NCBI RefSeq assembly: GCF_010499455.1
Contig: NZ_JAAGOH010000018.1
Span: 1 to 64,000, forward strand
Direction: 5' to 3'
Source: Ideonella livida
GTDB lineage: Bacteria; Pseudomonadota; Gammaproteobacteria; Burkholderiales; Burkholderiaceae_C
Length of the DNA: 64,000 nt
The notes below the pieces were generated by a model that was given only the letters and a program-made list of their open reading frames with translations, ran no database searches and had not been told where the DNA came from. Shown piece by piece: positions 43,162-52,746 of the stretch. The stretch's first letter is position 1. Every line of letters begins with the position of its first letter. Position numbers and translations under genes: made by a program.

Positions 43162-44214
43162 ATGCTCGCCCTTCAAAAGACCTCCCCCGCCCCGGGCCTG
43201 ACGCTGGCCGACGTGGCGCCCCCCGGCCCGCCGGGCCCGGGCCAAGCCTTGGTGCAGGTGCTGGCCACCGGCATCTGCGGCAGTGACCTGCATGTGGACG
43301 ACTGGACCCCCAGCTACCACTTCATCGCGCCGCGCCTGCCGGTGACGCTGGGCCATGAGTTTGTGGGCCGCGTGCACGGCGGCCGGCTGGACGGGCAGCG
43401 TGTGGTGGTGCGCCCCTCGGTGGTGTGCGGCACCTGCGCGGCCTGCACCGCCGGCCAGCCTGATGCCTGCGAGACCCGCACCGGCCTGGGCATGACCCGC
43501 CCTGGCGCCTTTGCCCCCTGGGTGCTGGTGCCCGAACGCAACTGCGTGCCCGTGCCCCCTGGCCTGCCCGACGCCCTGGCCACCCTGGCCGAGCCCCTGT
43601 CCATCGCCTGGCAGGCGCTGCAGGTGGCCGGGCCCGTGGCCGGCCAGCGGGTGCTGGTGATGGGCCCCGGCACCATTGGCCAAGGCGTGGCCCTGCTGGC
43701 CCGGCGTGCGGGCGCCGCCCAGGTGGTGGTGAGCGGCTTTGACGACGGCCCGCGCCTGCAGGCCCTGCGCGACATGGGTTTTGACGCCCTGGTGGACGTG
43801 GCCCGCCAGCCCCTGGCCGAGGCGGTGCACCCGCACACCGGCGGCGCGCCCTTTGACCTGGTGGTGGAGGCCACCGGCGTGCCCGCCACCATCACCCAGG
43901 CCCTGCCCTTGCTGCGTCGGCGCGGCGCGTTGGTGGTCACGGGCATCCACGCCACACCGCTGCCGCTGGACCTGACCACCCTGGTGCGGCGCGAGCAGCA
44001 GCTGCGCGGTTCCTTCCGCCCCCAGGAGGCGGCCTGGCCCGAGGTGCTGGCGTGGCTGGCCACCGAGGCCGAGACGCTGGCACCCATGGTCAGCCACGTG
44101 CTGCCCCTGGCCCGTGGGCTGGAGGGCTTTGCCCTGGCCCATGGGAAGCAGGCCACCAAGGTGGTGCTGTGCCCACCAGCCCCCACGGCGCCCGCGGAGC
44201 CCGCCCATGGCTGA
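43162..44214 (+). CDS. Zinc-dependent medium-chain alcohol dehydrogenase
   Basis: 350 residues. Catalytic-zinc motifs are ICGSDLH and GHEFVG. The structural zinc has four cysteines in CGTCAACTAGQPDAC. The Rossmann motif VMGPGTIGQGV lies near residue 170. It oxidises an alcohol or polyol with NAD(P). It begins 11 bases after the Bug stop and overlaps the next gene by 8 bp, so the three are one operon. The substrate is unknown. Confidence 0.9.
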   Translation: MLALQKTSPAPGLTLADVAPPGPPGPGQALVQVLATGICGSDLHVDDWTPSYHFIAPRLPVTLGHEFVGRVHGGRLDGQRVVVRPSVVCGTCAACTAGQPDACETRTGLGMTRPGAFAPWVLVPERNCVPVPPGLPDALATLAEPLSIAWQALQVAGPVAGQRVLVMGPGTIGQGVALLARRAGAAQVVVSGFDDGPRLQALRDMGFDALVDVARQPLAEAVHPHTGGAPFDLVVEATGVPATITQALPLLRRRGALVVTGIHATPLPLDLTTLVRREQQLRGSFRPQEAAWPEVLAWLATEAETLAPMVSHVLPLARGLEGFALAHGKQATKVVLCPPAPTAPAEPAHG

Positions 44215-44911
44215 CGCGCCCTGCGCCGCCCTGCCGCCCGGCTGGGCGCCCATTGGCGCCGTGCTGGCCCTGTGGAACGACGTGGACCCCACGCGCCTGG
44301 CCGACTATGAGCACTGGCACCGCCACGAGCACGTGCCCGAGCGCTGCACCGTCCCTGGCCTGCACTGGGGCCTGCGCTGGGCACGGGCCGACGCCGCACG
44401 CGGCCCGCGCTTTTTCACCCTCTACGGCTTGCGCGACGCCGCCGTGTTGGACGAGCCCGCCTACCAGCGCCTGCTGCGCGAGCCCACCCCCGCCAGCCGC
44501 GCCATGCGCCCAGCCCTGCGCCAAGTCACCCGCTGGGTGTGCGCCGTGCCGGCAGAGCCGGTGGCCTTTGCCATGGCACAGGCCCAATTGGCCCGGCTGA
44601 TGACGGCCCCCACCGTGGTCACTTGCGCCGACGAACCACACCCCACCCAACGGGCCCCTGGCACCGGCCTGTGGCTGGCACGCTTGCCCCAGGCAGCCCC
44701 GCTGCCCTGGTTGTCGGCCACACAGCAAGACCGCACGGCTGGAGCAGAAGCGGGGGCGGCCCGCGACACGGCGACACCCGTGGCTTGGCTGGGCCTGCTG
44801 ACCGCCCCCGAAACCGTACCCGGCGCCCTGCGCGGCACAGCACTCACGGCCCAATGGCGGGCCTTGCCTGTGGGCCAACACGCTCAGGAGCCGGCCCGGT
44901 CCGGGCGATGA
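44207..44911 (+). CDS. Uncharacterised protein with a dimeric alpha/beta-barrel-like N-terminus
   Basis: 234 residues, coupled to the alcohol dehydrogenase by an 8-bp overlap. The segment ALWNDVDPTRLADYEHWHRH followed by EHVPERCTVPGL resembles the EthD/DUF4286-type ferredoxin-like domains, in which a Trp-x2-His cluster and PG turn recur. The C-terminal part is low-complexity Ala/Thr/Pro and may hold a second copy. A degradative or cofactor-free isomerase role is possible. I cannot name it. The 273 bases after it hold only a weak 57-codon frame. Confidence 0.7.
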   Translation: MADAPCAALPPGWAPIGAVLALWNDVDPTRLADYEHWHRHEHVPERCTVPGLHWGLRWARADAARGPRFFTLYGLRDAAVLDEPAYQRLLREPTPASRAMRPALRQVTRWVCAVPAEPVAFAMAQAQLARLMTAPTVVTCADEPHPTQRAPGTGLWLARLPQAAPLPWLSATQQDRTAGAEAGAARDTATPVAWLGLLTAPETVPGALRGTALTAQWRALPVGQHAQEPARSGR

Positions 44912-45184
44912 CGGCGCGGGACTCAGGAGGAACCGGTCGCCAGGCAAGGGACCTGGCCGCCGCACCTCAGCGCCCGAAGAAGAACCGTCGATGCGCCCGG
45001 TCTGCCCGCCACCCACCCTGCGGCCCACGACCCCAGGCCGCCGCTTTCTGCAGCTGGCGGCCTGGGGCGGCGGCGCCAGCCACCCCGTCCACAGCGCCCC
45101 TTGCCTGTCCTCCTGTGGGATGACAGGCCGGTGCGCCCCATGGCGGCACCATCGGCCCTCCTGAGAAGAACACGGAGACCACCG

Positions 45185-46855
45185 ATGCCCCGCCCCACCA
45201 CCGCCCGCCCCACCCTGCGCGCTGACGCGCCGGGCACGCCCCTGCGCTTGGCCACCGCCCTGGCGCTGCTGGGCACCGCCCTGGCCGGCCCGGCCGCCGC
45301 CGCGCCTGCCGTGCTGGACGCCAGCGCCTGCGCCGGCCTGGCCACGCGGCTGGCCCCCGCCCAGCCCGGCCTCACCCTGCAGGCCGAGTGGATCCCCGCG
45401 CAGGCCCAGCGCCCCCCTGGCCAGGCGGACGGGCCGCTGCTGGCGGCCCACTGCCGCCTGGCCGGCCGCATGGCCGAGCGCACCGGCATCGACGGCCAGC
45501 CCTACCACATTGGCTTTGAGCTGCGCCTGCCGGCCGACTGGAACGGCCGCCTGCTCTACCAAGGCGGCGGCGGCAACGACGGCGTCGTGCGCCCCGCCGT
45601 GGGCCACCAGGCCGCGCCGGGCTATGCCCTGAACCGGGGTTTTGCTGTGGTCAGCACCGATGCCGGCCACCAAAAGCCCACGGCCGACTTTGGCTTTGAC
45701 CCCCAGGCCCGGGTGGACAACGCCTATGCGGCGCATGACCGGGTGGCCACCCTGGCCAAGGCCCTGGTGCAGGGCGCCTACGCCCAGCCGGCGGCGCGCA
45801 GCTACTTCATCGGCTGCTCGGGTGGCGGGCGCCAGGCGATGATGATGACGCAGCGCTTTCCACAGCACTTTGACGGCGTGCTGGCCATCGCCCCGGCCAT
45901 GCGTGTGTCCAAGGGCGCCACCATCGCCGCAGCCTGGGACACCCAGGCCCTGCAGGCCATTGCCCCCAAGGGCGGGGACGGCCAGCCAGTGCTCAGCCAG
46001 GCCTTGAGTGATGCCGACCTGGCCCGGCTGCGGGACGGCATCCTGCAAGCCTGCGACGCGCAGGACGGCCTGGCCGACGGGCTGGTGTCTCACCCGGCAG
46101 CCTGCCGCTTTGACCCCGCCGCGCTGCAGTGCCGTGGCGCCAAGACCGAGCAGTGCCTGTCCGCCCCGCAGGTGGGCGCGCTGCAGCGCATCTTTGCCGG
46201 CGCCCGCGACAGCCAGGGCCGGGCGCTCTACTTCGGCTGGCCCTGGGATGCCGGCATCGGCCACCCGGCCAACGACTGGCGCGCCTGGAAGCTGGGCCGC
46301 TCACCCACCGCCCAAGCCGACTCACGCCATGTGTTCCTGATGCAGGATGCGCTGCAGGGCTACTTCGTCACCCCGCCCGACCGGGGCCTGAGCCTCTACC
46401 GCTTTGACTTTGACCGCGACCCGGCCCGCATGGACGCCCACGCCTGGATGTTCAACACCGCCGACGACGTGGCCCTGACCGGCTTCAAGGCCCGGGGCGG
46501 CAAGCTGCTGCTGGCCCACGGCATGGCCGACGCCATCTTCTCGGCCCATGAGACGGTGGACTACCACCAGCGCATGCGCGCGGTGCACGGCGCGGGCCTG
46601 GACGACTTCTCGCGCCTGTTCCTCGTCCCCGGCATGGGCCATTGCAGTGGCGGCGCGGCCACCGACAGCTTTGACGGCTTGCAGGCCCTGGTGGACTGGG
46701 TGGAGGACGGCCGGGCCCCGGCCCGCATCACCGCCCGGGGCACCCGCGTGTTCCCGGGCCGCAGCCGGCCGCTGTGCCCCTGGCCGCAGCATGCCCACTA
46801 CAACGGGCAGGGCGACCCGGAAGACGAGCGCAGCTTCAGCTGCCGGGGCGACTGA
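45185..46855 (+). CDS. Tannase/feruloyl esterase family protein (secreted)
   Basis: 556 residues with a Sec signal (LATALALLGTALAGPAAAA). The nucleophile elbow GCSGG has Ser at about 212. The acid region GMADAIFSAHE and the histidine motif PGMGHCSGG follow, with a lid domain between (QACDAQDGLADGLVSHPAACRFD, paired cysteines). Members hydrolyse tannins, feruloyl esters or, in MHETase, mono-terephthalate esters. GGAG precedes the start. It is the last gene of the Bug-ADH set and converges with the subtype-B tannase, 17 bases away. Confidence 0.9.
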   Translation: MPRPTTARPTLRADAPGTPLRLATALALLGTALAGPAAAAPAVLDASACAGLATRLAPAQPGLTLQAEWIPAQAQRPPGQADGPLLAAHCRLAGRMAERTGIDGQPYHIGFELRLPADWNGRLLYQGGGGNDGVVRPAVGHQAAPGYALNRGFAVVSTDAGHQKPTADFGFDPQARVDNAYAAHDRVATLAKALVQGAYAQPAARSYFIGCSGGGRQAMMMTQRFPQHFDGVLAIAPAMRVSKGATIAAAWDTQALQAIAPKGGDGQPVLSQALSDADLARLRDGILQACDAQDGLADGLVSHPAACRFDPAALQCRGAKTEQCLSAPQVGALQRIFAGARDSQGRALYFGWPWDAGIGHPANDWRAWKLGRSPTAQADSRHVFLMQDALQGYFVTPPDRGLSLYRFDFDRDPARMDAHAWMFNTADDVALTGFKARGGKLLLAHGMADAIFSAHETVDYHQRMRAVHGAGLDDFSRLFLVPGMGHCSGGAATDSFDGLQALVDWVEDGRAPARITARGTRVFPGRSRPLCPWPQHAHYNGQGDPEDERSFSCRGD

Positions 46856-46872
46856 GGGCCGCTGGCGGTGCC

Positions 46873-48543
46873 TCAGCGGGCGGCCGCCACGGTGCGGTCG
46901 ATCCAGTCGAACAGCTCGGGCAGGTCGTAGTCACCACTGTGCGGCCGGTCCCAGGACAGGGCCAGGTCCACAGACAGGCCGCGGTGGCGGGCGGCGGCGG
47001 CCAGCAGCACGGGGACGGCCAGGGCGGTGTCCTTGTCCTGCGTGCCGTGGCGGATGCGCCAGTGCGGCGCCGGCACGCTGCCGGCGTCGGACCGCAGCAG
47101 CTGCACCACAGCGTCCATGCGGTCCACCGTGGCGGCGTCGGCCGCCGTGGCGCCGGGCACGGTACTGCGCGCCAGAGCCCAGGCGGTGAAGTGGCGCTTG
47201 TCGGTGCGCGCATCGCCAAAGAGCTGGTTCTCGCCACTGCCCAGGGCCACATCGTCAAAAGCCGGTGTCACCTTCAGGCGGCCCAGGGCGCGCCGGTAGG
47301 CCTCCCAGTCCAGGCCGGTGACACGCCCCCCCTCCACCGTGAGCCAAGTCCGCCCGGCCAGCGACTGCCCGGTGGCCAGCGCGCGCTGCGCCGAGGCCAG
47401 CACCTGGGCCACCACCGCGTCACGCAAGGGGCCGCTGCCATCGGCGGCCAAGGTAAGGGGGCGGCCCGCCTCGTCCTTCAGGCCCAGGCCGTTGACATGC
47501 GCCGGGAAGGCCGCCGCCAGCTCGGCCGAGAGGGCCTGCTGCGCCGGGCTGAGGGTGCCCGGCACCTCTCGGCGCTGCACCGCGTGGTCCAGCATGGTGA
47601 TGTCGATGCGGCGGTAGTCGTGCACCCCTTGGAACTGCCACTCGTAGGCCTCGTCGGCATGGGCCAGGTGCGTGATGGGGCAATAGGCCGAGACGGCGAA
47701 GATGGGGTCTGGGGCGGGCGCGGCGCCCAAAGCCTGTAGTTCGGCCTGCACTGCGGCCTGCAGTTCGGCCTGCCTGGCCATGCTGCCACCACTGGCACCC
47801 AGCAAGGCGGAGAGCGCACCGCCCGCACTGGTGCCATTGGAGACGATGCGGTCGGCCCGGCCGCCGGGCAGGCGGCCTGCGTTGAAGTGCAGCCAGCGCA
47901 CAGCGGCCTTCAGGTCCACCAGGGCCGCGGGGGCTTTGCCGGTCCAGGTGCCATCGGTCGCACGCAGGGTGCGCCCGCGCACGCCCGGTGAGGCCACCAC
48001 ATAACCGTGGGCCAGGGCCTGGGCGATGGTGCTGGGGCCGTTGCCGCCCGGGCCTGCTCCCGGCGGGCCGCCGGTGGGGGGGCCACCAGGCGCCGACGCG
48101 GCCCCGGGGGGCGGCCCGCTGCGCCCGGCCGGCGTGCCGGGCCGTGCCGGCAGGTAGCCCCCCACCGCATTGGGCAGAAAGATGGGCGCGGTCTGCGCCG
48201 TGTAGCGGCCCACCGCGCCGCCCTGGAAGTAGGCCTCGGGGATGTAGAGGTTCAAGACCTGGTAGGCCGGCTCCACCGGCCGGGTGACGGTGGGCAGGCC
48301 TTCATAGGCCCGCACCGCCAGCGCCAGCCCGTTGACCTGCACCGTCATGGGGGTGAAGCGGCTGGCGTCAAAGCGCAGTTGCAGCTCAGGCGCGCTCAGG
48401 TCAGGTGGGCGCGGGGCATGGGGGTCTAGCCGGGCGGCGGCGTCCGCGGCCGGGGTGGTGGACGGCGTGGCGCCGCAGGCGGCCAGCGCAGCGCTGGCCA
48501 GCAAGGCCAGGCCGTGGCGGCGGGAGAGAGGGGGCAGGGGCAT
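46873..48543 (-). CDS. Subtype-B tannase-like lipoprotein (alpha/beta hydrolase)
   Basis: 556 residues. The lipobox is LAACG in the signal peptide. The region SNGTSAGGALSALLGASGG holds the nucleophile Ser at about 239. HWRIRHGTQDKDTA and the end segment WDRPHSGDYD supply the acid and His. This pattern fits the subtype-B tannases (TanB-like) rather than the GCSGG family beside it. A Gly/Pro-rich loop (about 145-175) is inserted before the core. It follows the LysR gene on the same strand, 124 bases downstream. Confidence 0.8.
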   Translation of the reverse strand: MPLPPLSRRHGLALLASAALAACGATPSTTPAADAAARLDPHAPRPPDLSAPELQLRFDASRFTPMTVQVNGLALAVRAYEGLPTVTRPVEPAYQVLNLYIPEAYFQGGAVGRYTAQTAPIFLPNAVGGYLPARPGTPAGRSGPPPGAASAPGGPPTGGPPGAGPGGNGPSTIAQALAHGYVVASPGVRGRTLRATDGTWTGKAPAALVDLKAAVRWLHFNAGRLPGGRADRIVSNGTSAGGALSALLGASGGSMARQAELQAAVQAELQALGAAPAPDPIFAVSAYCPITHLAHADEAYEWQFQGVHDYRRIDITMLDHAVQRREVPGTLSPAQQALSAELAAAFPAHVNGLGLKDEAGRPLTLAADGSGPLRDAVVAQVLASAQRALATGQSLAGRTWLTVEGGRVTGLDWEAYRRALGRLKVTPAFDDVALGSGENQLFGDARTDKRHFTAWALARSTVPGATAADAATVDRMDAVVQLLRSDAGSVPAPHWRIRHGTQDKDTALAVPVLLAAAARHRGLSVDLALSWDRPHSGDYDLPELFDWIDRTVAAAR

Positions 48544-48667
48544 GGCAGGCAATCCAAGGGCGTGCGGGCCAGCGGCTGCGCCGGACCCGCAGGGCCGCAT
48601 CTTAGGCAGCGCCTGCTTCGGCCTTGTTTCCGGCCCCGGACTCGCGGTCCGCCCTGCCTCGCAAAGC

Positions 48668-49594
48668 TCAGGCCTCGGCGGGCCGATCCCAGGGGGCCAC
48701 CGGCCCGCCAAAGCGCGCGGCCAGAAAGTCCACCAGCAGCCGCAGGGCCAGGGGCTGATGGCGGCGGCTGAGGTACACGGCGTACACGCCCAGGACCTCG
48801 GGCTCATGGTCGGGCAGCAGGCGCACCAGGGCCCCGCGGGCCAGGTCTTCGGCCACGTAGTAGGTGGGCAGCATGGCGATGCCCGCGCCCAGCAGCGCAG
48901 CCCGGCGCAGCACCGCGGTCTCGTTGGTGGCCAGCTCCCCCTGCACACCCACCGTGCTGACAGGGCCCTGCGCCGGCGGCACCGGCGCCAGGCGGTAGGT
49001 GGTGCCGCTGCCGTGTGCATGGGTCAGGTGCCGGTGGTCGGCCAGCTCTGCCGGGGTACGGGGCAGGCCGTGGCGGGTCACATAACCCGGCGCGGCACAC
49101 AACACCGAGCGGCACACCGCCAGCGGCCGGCTCAGCAGCGCTGGGTCCAGCTGCCGGCTGATGCGCACGGCCAGGTCGATGCGGTCTTCCACCAGGTCCA
49201 CCGCACGGTCGCTGGCCAGCAGCTCCACCTGCACCCGGGGGTGCAGGGCCCGAAAGTCCACCACCGCCGCGGTGAGCTGGGCGTCGGCAAACGAGGCCGA
49301 GGTGCTCACCCGCAGCCGGGCCTGGGGCTCGCGGCGGCCATCGCCGGCGCGCTGGCGCATGTCCTCGGCCAGTTCCAGCCAGGCCCGGGTGCTGGCCAGC
49401 GCGGTCTGCCCCGCCTCCGTCAGGCTGATGCGGCGGGTGGTGCGGTGCAGCAGGCGCGCCCCCAGCCAGTCCTCCGCCGCAGCCAGGTAGCGGCTGACCA
49501 TGGCGGCCGACATGTCCAACCGTTCGGCGGCCCGGGTCAGGCTGCCGCTGTCGGCCACTTCCACAAACACCTGGGCAGCAGTCAGTCGGTCCAT
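48668..49594 (-). CDS. LysR-family transcriptional regulator
   Basis: 308 residues, start MDRLTAAQVFVEVADSGSLT, with the helix-turn-helix through LDMSAAMVSRYLAAAEDWLG and a normal effector domain. It lies upstream of the subtype-B tannase gene and is divergent from the MBL-fold gene, so it could control either. A fragment much like its residues 30-65 forms part of the remnant at 18060-18186. Confidence 0.9.
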   Translation of the reverse strand: MDRLTAAQVFVEVADSGSLTRAAERLDMSAAMVSRYLAAAEDWLGARLLHRTTRRISLTEAGQTALASTRAWLELAEDMRQRAGDGRREPQARLRVSTSASFADAQLTAAVVDFRALHPRVQVELLASDRAVDLVEDRIDLAVRISRQLDPALLSRPLAVCRSVLCAAPGYVTRHGLPRTPAELADHRHLTHAHGSGTTYRLAPVPPAQGPVSTVGVQGELATNETAVLRRAALLGAGIAMLPTYYVAEDLARGALVRLLPDHEPEVLGVYAVYLSRRHQPLALRLLVDFLAARFGGPVAPWDRPAEA

Positions 49595-49701
49595 TTCAAC
49601 GATTCATGCAATAGAAAATCCACCGACGCGCAGTTTATGGCCGCATCACGCATCAATACAGTGCCTGCACCGTGTTGAACCCCTGCTGAAAGGACCTGCC
49701 C

Positions 49702-50610
49702 ATGACCTCCGCCCTGAACTGGATCCGCCGCGCCACCGCCGCCTTCACCCTGGGGGTGGTGGCCGCCGGGCCCGCCGCCGCACAGGCTCCTGCCGCCCCG
49801 GCCACGCCAGCCGCCCTGAGCCTGCGGGTGCACAACACCGAGGCGGGCAGCTTCCATGTGAATGCGGTGGTGCTGAGCGGCTCCACCGAGTCGCTGCTGA
49901 TCGACACCGGGTTCAGCCGGGCCGACGCGCTGCGCATTGCCGCCCTGGTGCTGGAGTCCGGCAAGCCGCTCACCACCATCCTGGTGAGCCAGGCCGACCC
50001 AGACTTTTACTTCGGCACCGAAACGCTGCAGGCGCTGTTTCCGCAGGCGCGGGTGGTGAGCACACCGGCCGTGCGCGAGAAGATCCAGGCCAAGATGGTC
50101 GCCAAGCTGGCCTTCTGGGGCCCTAAGTTGGGCGCCAACGCCCCCCGGCAGCCGGTGCTGCCCGAGGCCTTGACCGGCACCACCCTGCTGGTGGACGGCC
50201 AGGCGGTGGAGCTGCGCGGCACCACGGGGCTGCTGGCCCACCGGCCCTATGTGTGGGTGCCCTCGCTGCGGGCGGTGGTGGGCGCGCTGGGGGTGTTTGG
50301 TCAACTGCACGTGTGGACGGCCGACACCCAAACCCTGGCCGAGCGCCAAGCCTGGACGGCCCAGTTGGACGAGATGCTGGCCCTGCGACCGGCGGTGGTG
50401 GTGCCGGGCCACATGGCCGCGGGCACCCCGCTGGACCTGACCTCCATCGCCCACACCCAGGCCTACCTGCGCCGCTTTGAGGCCGAGGCGGCCCGTGCCG
50501 CTGACGCCGCCGCCCTGAACGCCGCCATGCGCCAGGCCTATCCCGGCGCCGGGCTGACCTTGGCCCTGGACATTGGCGCCAAGGTGGCCAAGGGCGAGAT
50601 GAAGTGGTGA
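49702..50610 (+). CDS. MBL-fold protein lacking the metal-binding histidines
   Basis: 302 residues with a signal peptide ending near AAAQA. The beta-lactamase-like fold is visible (VNAVVLSGSTESLLIDTGFS, TTILVSQADPDFYFGTE, VVVPGHMAAG). The HxHxDH motif is replaced by Q97-x-D99-x-D101-F102, so only one of four ligands is normal. The later PGH is kept. It is therefore either a non-metallic binding protein or uses a changed metal site. It is divergent from the LysR gene. Confidence 0.82.
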   Translation: MTSALNWIRRATAAFTLGVVAAGPAAAQAPAAPATPAALSLRVHNTEAGSFHVNAVVLSGSTESLLIDTGFSRADALRIAALVLESGKPLTTILVSQADPDFYFGTETLQALFPQARVVSTPAVREKIQAKMVAKLAFWGPKLGANAPRQPVLPEALTGTTLLVDGQAVELRGTTGLLAHRPYVWVPSLRAVVGALGVFGQLHVWTADTQTLAERQAWTAQLDEMLALRPAVVVPGHMAAGTPLDLTSIAHTQAYLRRFEAEAARAADAAALNAAMRQAYPGAGLTLALDIGAKVAKGEMKW

Positions 50611-50685
50611 GACAACGCCCACGGCGGCGAGACACGGTCGGCTTTCCGGTCCGTCCGCCACGGTGGCAACCGTTCTTCCGGTCTT

Positions 50686-50709
50686 GGCGGTGGCCTGCAG
50701 GCCACCGCC
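50686..50709. repeat. 24-bp perfect palindrome
   Basis: GGCGGTGGCC-TGCA-GGCCACCGCC reads the same on both strands and would form a 10-bp hairpin with a 4-nt TGCA loop in RNA or single-stranded DNA. It lies 76 bases after the MBL stop without a T-run. It could be a REP-like element or an mRNA 3'-end stabiliser. Confidence 0.85.
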
Positions 50710-50901
50710 ACGGGGCGGGCCCCTGGCGTAGCGCCTGGCACGACTCGTGCTGTAACGGCTCATCCTCCGGTGTCAGGCCAGAGGGGCGGCAGGTCAGCTG
50801 AGTGTCTAGGGGTGGATGCGTTGGGGCTGATCTGTCGGGTTCACCTGCACCCGGTGCGACTGGAACATGGCAAGCGAGCGACGTGCGCCCGGGTCTTTGC
50901 A

Positions 50902-50932
50902 GGGGCTGCCCTTCACGGGGCAGCCCCTTTTT
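50902..50932 (+). terminator. Intrinsic terminator
   Basis: GGGGCTGCCC (50902-50911) pairs with GGGCAGCCCC (50918-50927) over a 6-nt loop, followed by five T. It acts rightward and would stop reading from the MBL gene, although it lies about 290 bases after its stop. Confidence 0.85.
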
Positions 50933-51006
50933 CTTGTGCCCTGCCACCCCAAAGCCTGAAGCCCGGAGGGCCGGCGCCGGGCAGACCCGGCACCACGGGC
51001 CGGCCT

Positions 51007-52746
51007 TCAGCGACAGCTGAAGCTGGTGGCCAGGTCCAGGCTGCCGCTGCCGTTGTAGCGCGCCACCTTGGGGTGGGGGCACAGCGGGCGGCTGCGGTCG
51101 GCCGCCCAGTCGGCGGGCACGTCGGCGTTCACGCCACCCGCATTGCCGGTGCCACGGGCCTGGGCGATGACCTGGTCGGGCGCGTGGCCCTGCTCCACCC
51201 AGGCCACCAGGGCGCTGAGCATGTCGAACTGGTCGGTGGCATTGCCCCCCGAGCAGTGGCCCATGCCGGGCACCGGGTACAGGCGGGCGAAGTCATCGGC
51301 GCGGCCACCGTGGCGCGCCTGCACGCCTTCGTACCAGGTCACCGTGTCCTGGTACGAGAAGATGGCGTCGCTCACCCCGTGGTAGACCATGATCTTGGCG
51401 CCGCGGTTGCGCACCGCCTGCAGCTGGGTGGGGTTGGGCGGCGTCATGAAGCCCATGCCCGACTCGGTGTAAGTGGCGTTGGTGGCGTGGATCTGGGTCA
51501 CCAGGGTGTCGATCGAGCTGTTGAGCGTGAAGGCGGTGCCGTCAAAGGTGGCCGCATCGGCCGGCGGGGTCTTGAAGACAAAGCCCACGGCGCCAGAGTC
51601 GCGCTGGATCGGCGCGGTGAACTCCCAGGTGGCGGTGTTGCCCACGCCCAGGCCGGCATCAAACGGGAAGCTGCTGTAGACCGCCGCGCCGGTGGAAGTG
51701 ACCGCGCCGCTGAAGATCGGGCCGATGGCCGTCTTCTGCTCGGCGCTCAGGCAGGTGCCGTCGCGCTCACCGCTGCAGGTGGGCACGTCGCGCTCGAAGT
51801 TGAAGGCCTTCTGGCAGGCGGCCACGTCCTGGATCAGGCCGTCGGTGGCGCCGTCCAGGGCGTCGCACTTGGCCAGCACCTGGGCCGACACCATCTTGCG
51901 CTCGGCGGTGGTGAAGGCGGCGGAGAGGTCGGCGCTGGTGGTGCCGCTGACCTTCATGTACTGCTGGGCGCCAAAGATGTTGGCCACCGCCGCCTTGGGC
52001 AGGTTGTAGCCGGGGGCACCGGCCAGGTAGCCGTCGTACTGGTCGGGATAGCGGGCGGCGGCCACCAGGGTGTGGCGGCCGCCGTTGGAACAGCCACCAA
52101 AGTAGCTGCGGTCCGGCGCCTTGCCATACGCCGTCTGGATCAGGGACTTGGCCATGGGCGTGAGCTTGCCCACCGCCTGGTAGCCGTAGTCCAGCCGCGC
52201 CTGGGGGTCCAGGCCGAAGAAGGGGCCCATGCTGCCCGGGTGGCCGGCATCGGAGCTGAGCACCGCGAAGCCCTGGGCCAGGGCGTGCGTCACCGGCCCG
52301 CCACCGGTGGCGCCGGTGGCGGTCAGCACGCTGCCGTCCAGGCCGCCATTGGCCTGGTGGAAGAAACGGCCGTTCCAGGCCAGCGGCAGGCGCATCTCGA
52401 AGCCGATGGCGTAGGTCTTGCCGTCCACGGGGCTCACGCGCTCGTGCATCTTGCCCTTGACCAGGCAGTGCGCCGGCACCGCCTTGCCACCAACCGTGAG
52501 GGTGCCGGCGGCCACGGCCTCGGCGCTGGTGATGGCCGTGTGGGCCAGGCCGCTGAGGCGGGTGGCCAGGGCCGCGCAATCACCCGACAGGTTGGCGGGT
52601 TGGGCCGCGGCCAGCTGGGGCGGCGTGTCGTCGTCGTCACCCCCGCCACAGGCGGCCAGGGTGGCCACGGCCAGGGCCAGCGGCACGCCAGCCTTGGCCC
52701 AAGGGCGTGCCGCCGGGGCGGCGGCGGGGGAAGCAAATTTGCGCAT
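51007..52746 (-). CDS. Tannase/feruloyl esterase family lipoprotein, tandem copy 1
   Basis: 579 residues from ATG 52746, with GGAGA upstream. The lipobox is LAACGGG, followed by an acidic DDDD spacer. Catalytic parts are GGCSNGGRH with Ser at about 220, YHGVSDAIFSY, and VPGMGHCSGG. The C-terminal signature is SRPLCPHPKVARYNGSGSL. The lid region has the paired cysteines of the family. It is strongly similar along its whole length to the product of 52980-54803, so the pair arose by duplication. The substrate is some ester, perhaps a plant phenolic or synthetic one. Confidence 0.9.
   Translation of the reverse strand: MRKFASPAAAPAARPWAKAGVPLALAVATLAACGGGDDDDTPPQLAAAQPANLSGDCAALATRLSGLAHTAITSAEAVAAGTLTVGGKAVPAHCLVKGKMHERVSPVDGKTYAIGFEMRLPLAWNGRFFHQANGGLDGSVLTATGATGGGPVTHALAQGFAVLSSDAGHPGSMGPFFGLDPQARLDYGYQAVGKLTPMAKSLIQTAYGKAPDRSYFGGCSNGGRHTLVAAARYPDQYDGYLAGAPGYNLPKAAVANIFGAQQYMKVSGTTSADLSAAFTTAERKMVSAQVLAKCDALDGATDGLIQDVAACQKAFNFERDVPTCSGERDGTCLSAEQKTAIGPIFSGAVTSTGAAVYSSFPFDAGLGVGNTATWEFTAPIQRDSGAVGFVFKTPPADAATFDGTAFTLNSSIDTLVTQIHATNATYTESGMGFMTPPNPTQLQAVRNRGAKIMVYHGVSDAIFSYQDTVTWYEGVQARHGGRADDFARLYPVPGMGHCSGGNATDQFDMLSALVAWVEQGHAPDQVIAQARGTGNAGGVNADVPADWAADRSRPLCPHPKVARYNGSGSLDLATSFSCR

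Larger units (their letters stand above)
50611..51006. other. Gene-free gap between MBL gene and tandem tannases
   Basis: The 396 bases carry no convincing gene. They hold a 24-bp palindrome (50686-50709), a G/C-rich repeat-like stretch around it (50640-50730), and an intrinsic terminator (50902-50932) followed by the convergent end of the tannase gene at 51007. Confidence 0.6.

Noticed and set aside
44991-45164. 57-codon frame with a twin-Arg-like start (GRRFLQLAAWGGG)
   Set aside because: No ribosome site, and the sequence after the apparent signal has no recognisable fold. Possibly a leftover N-terminus, but not supportable as a gene.
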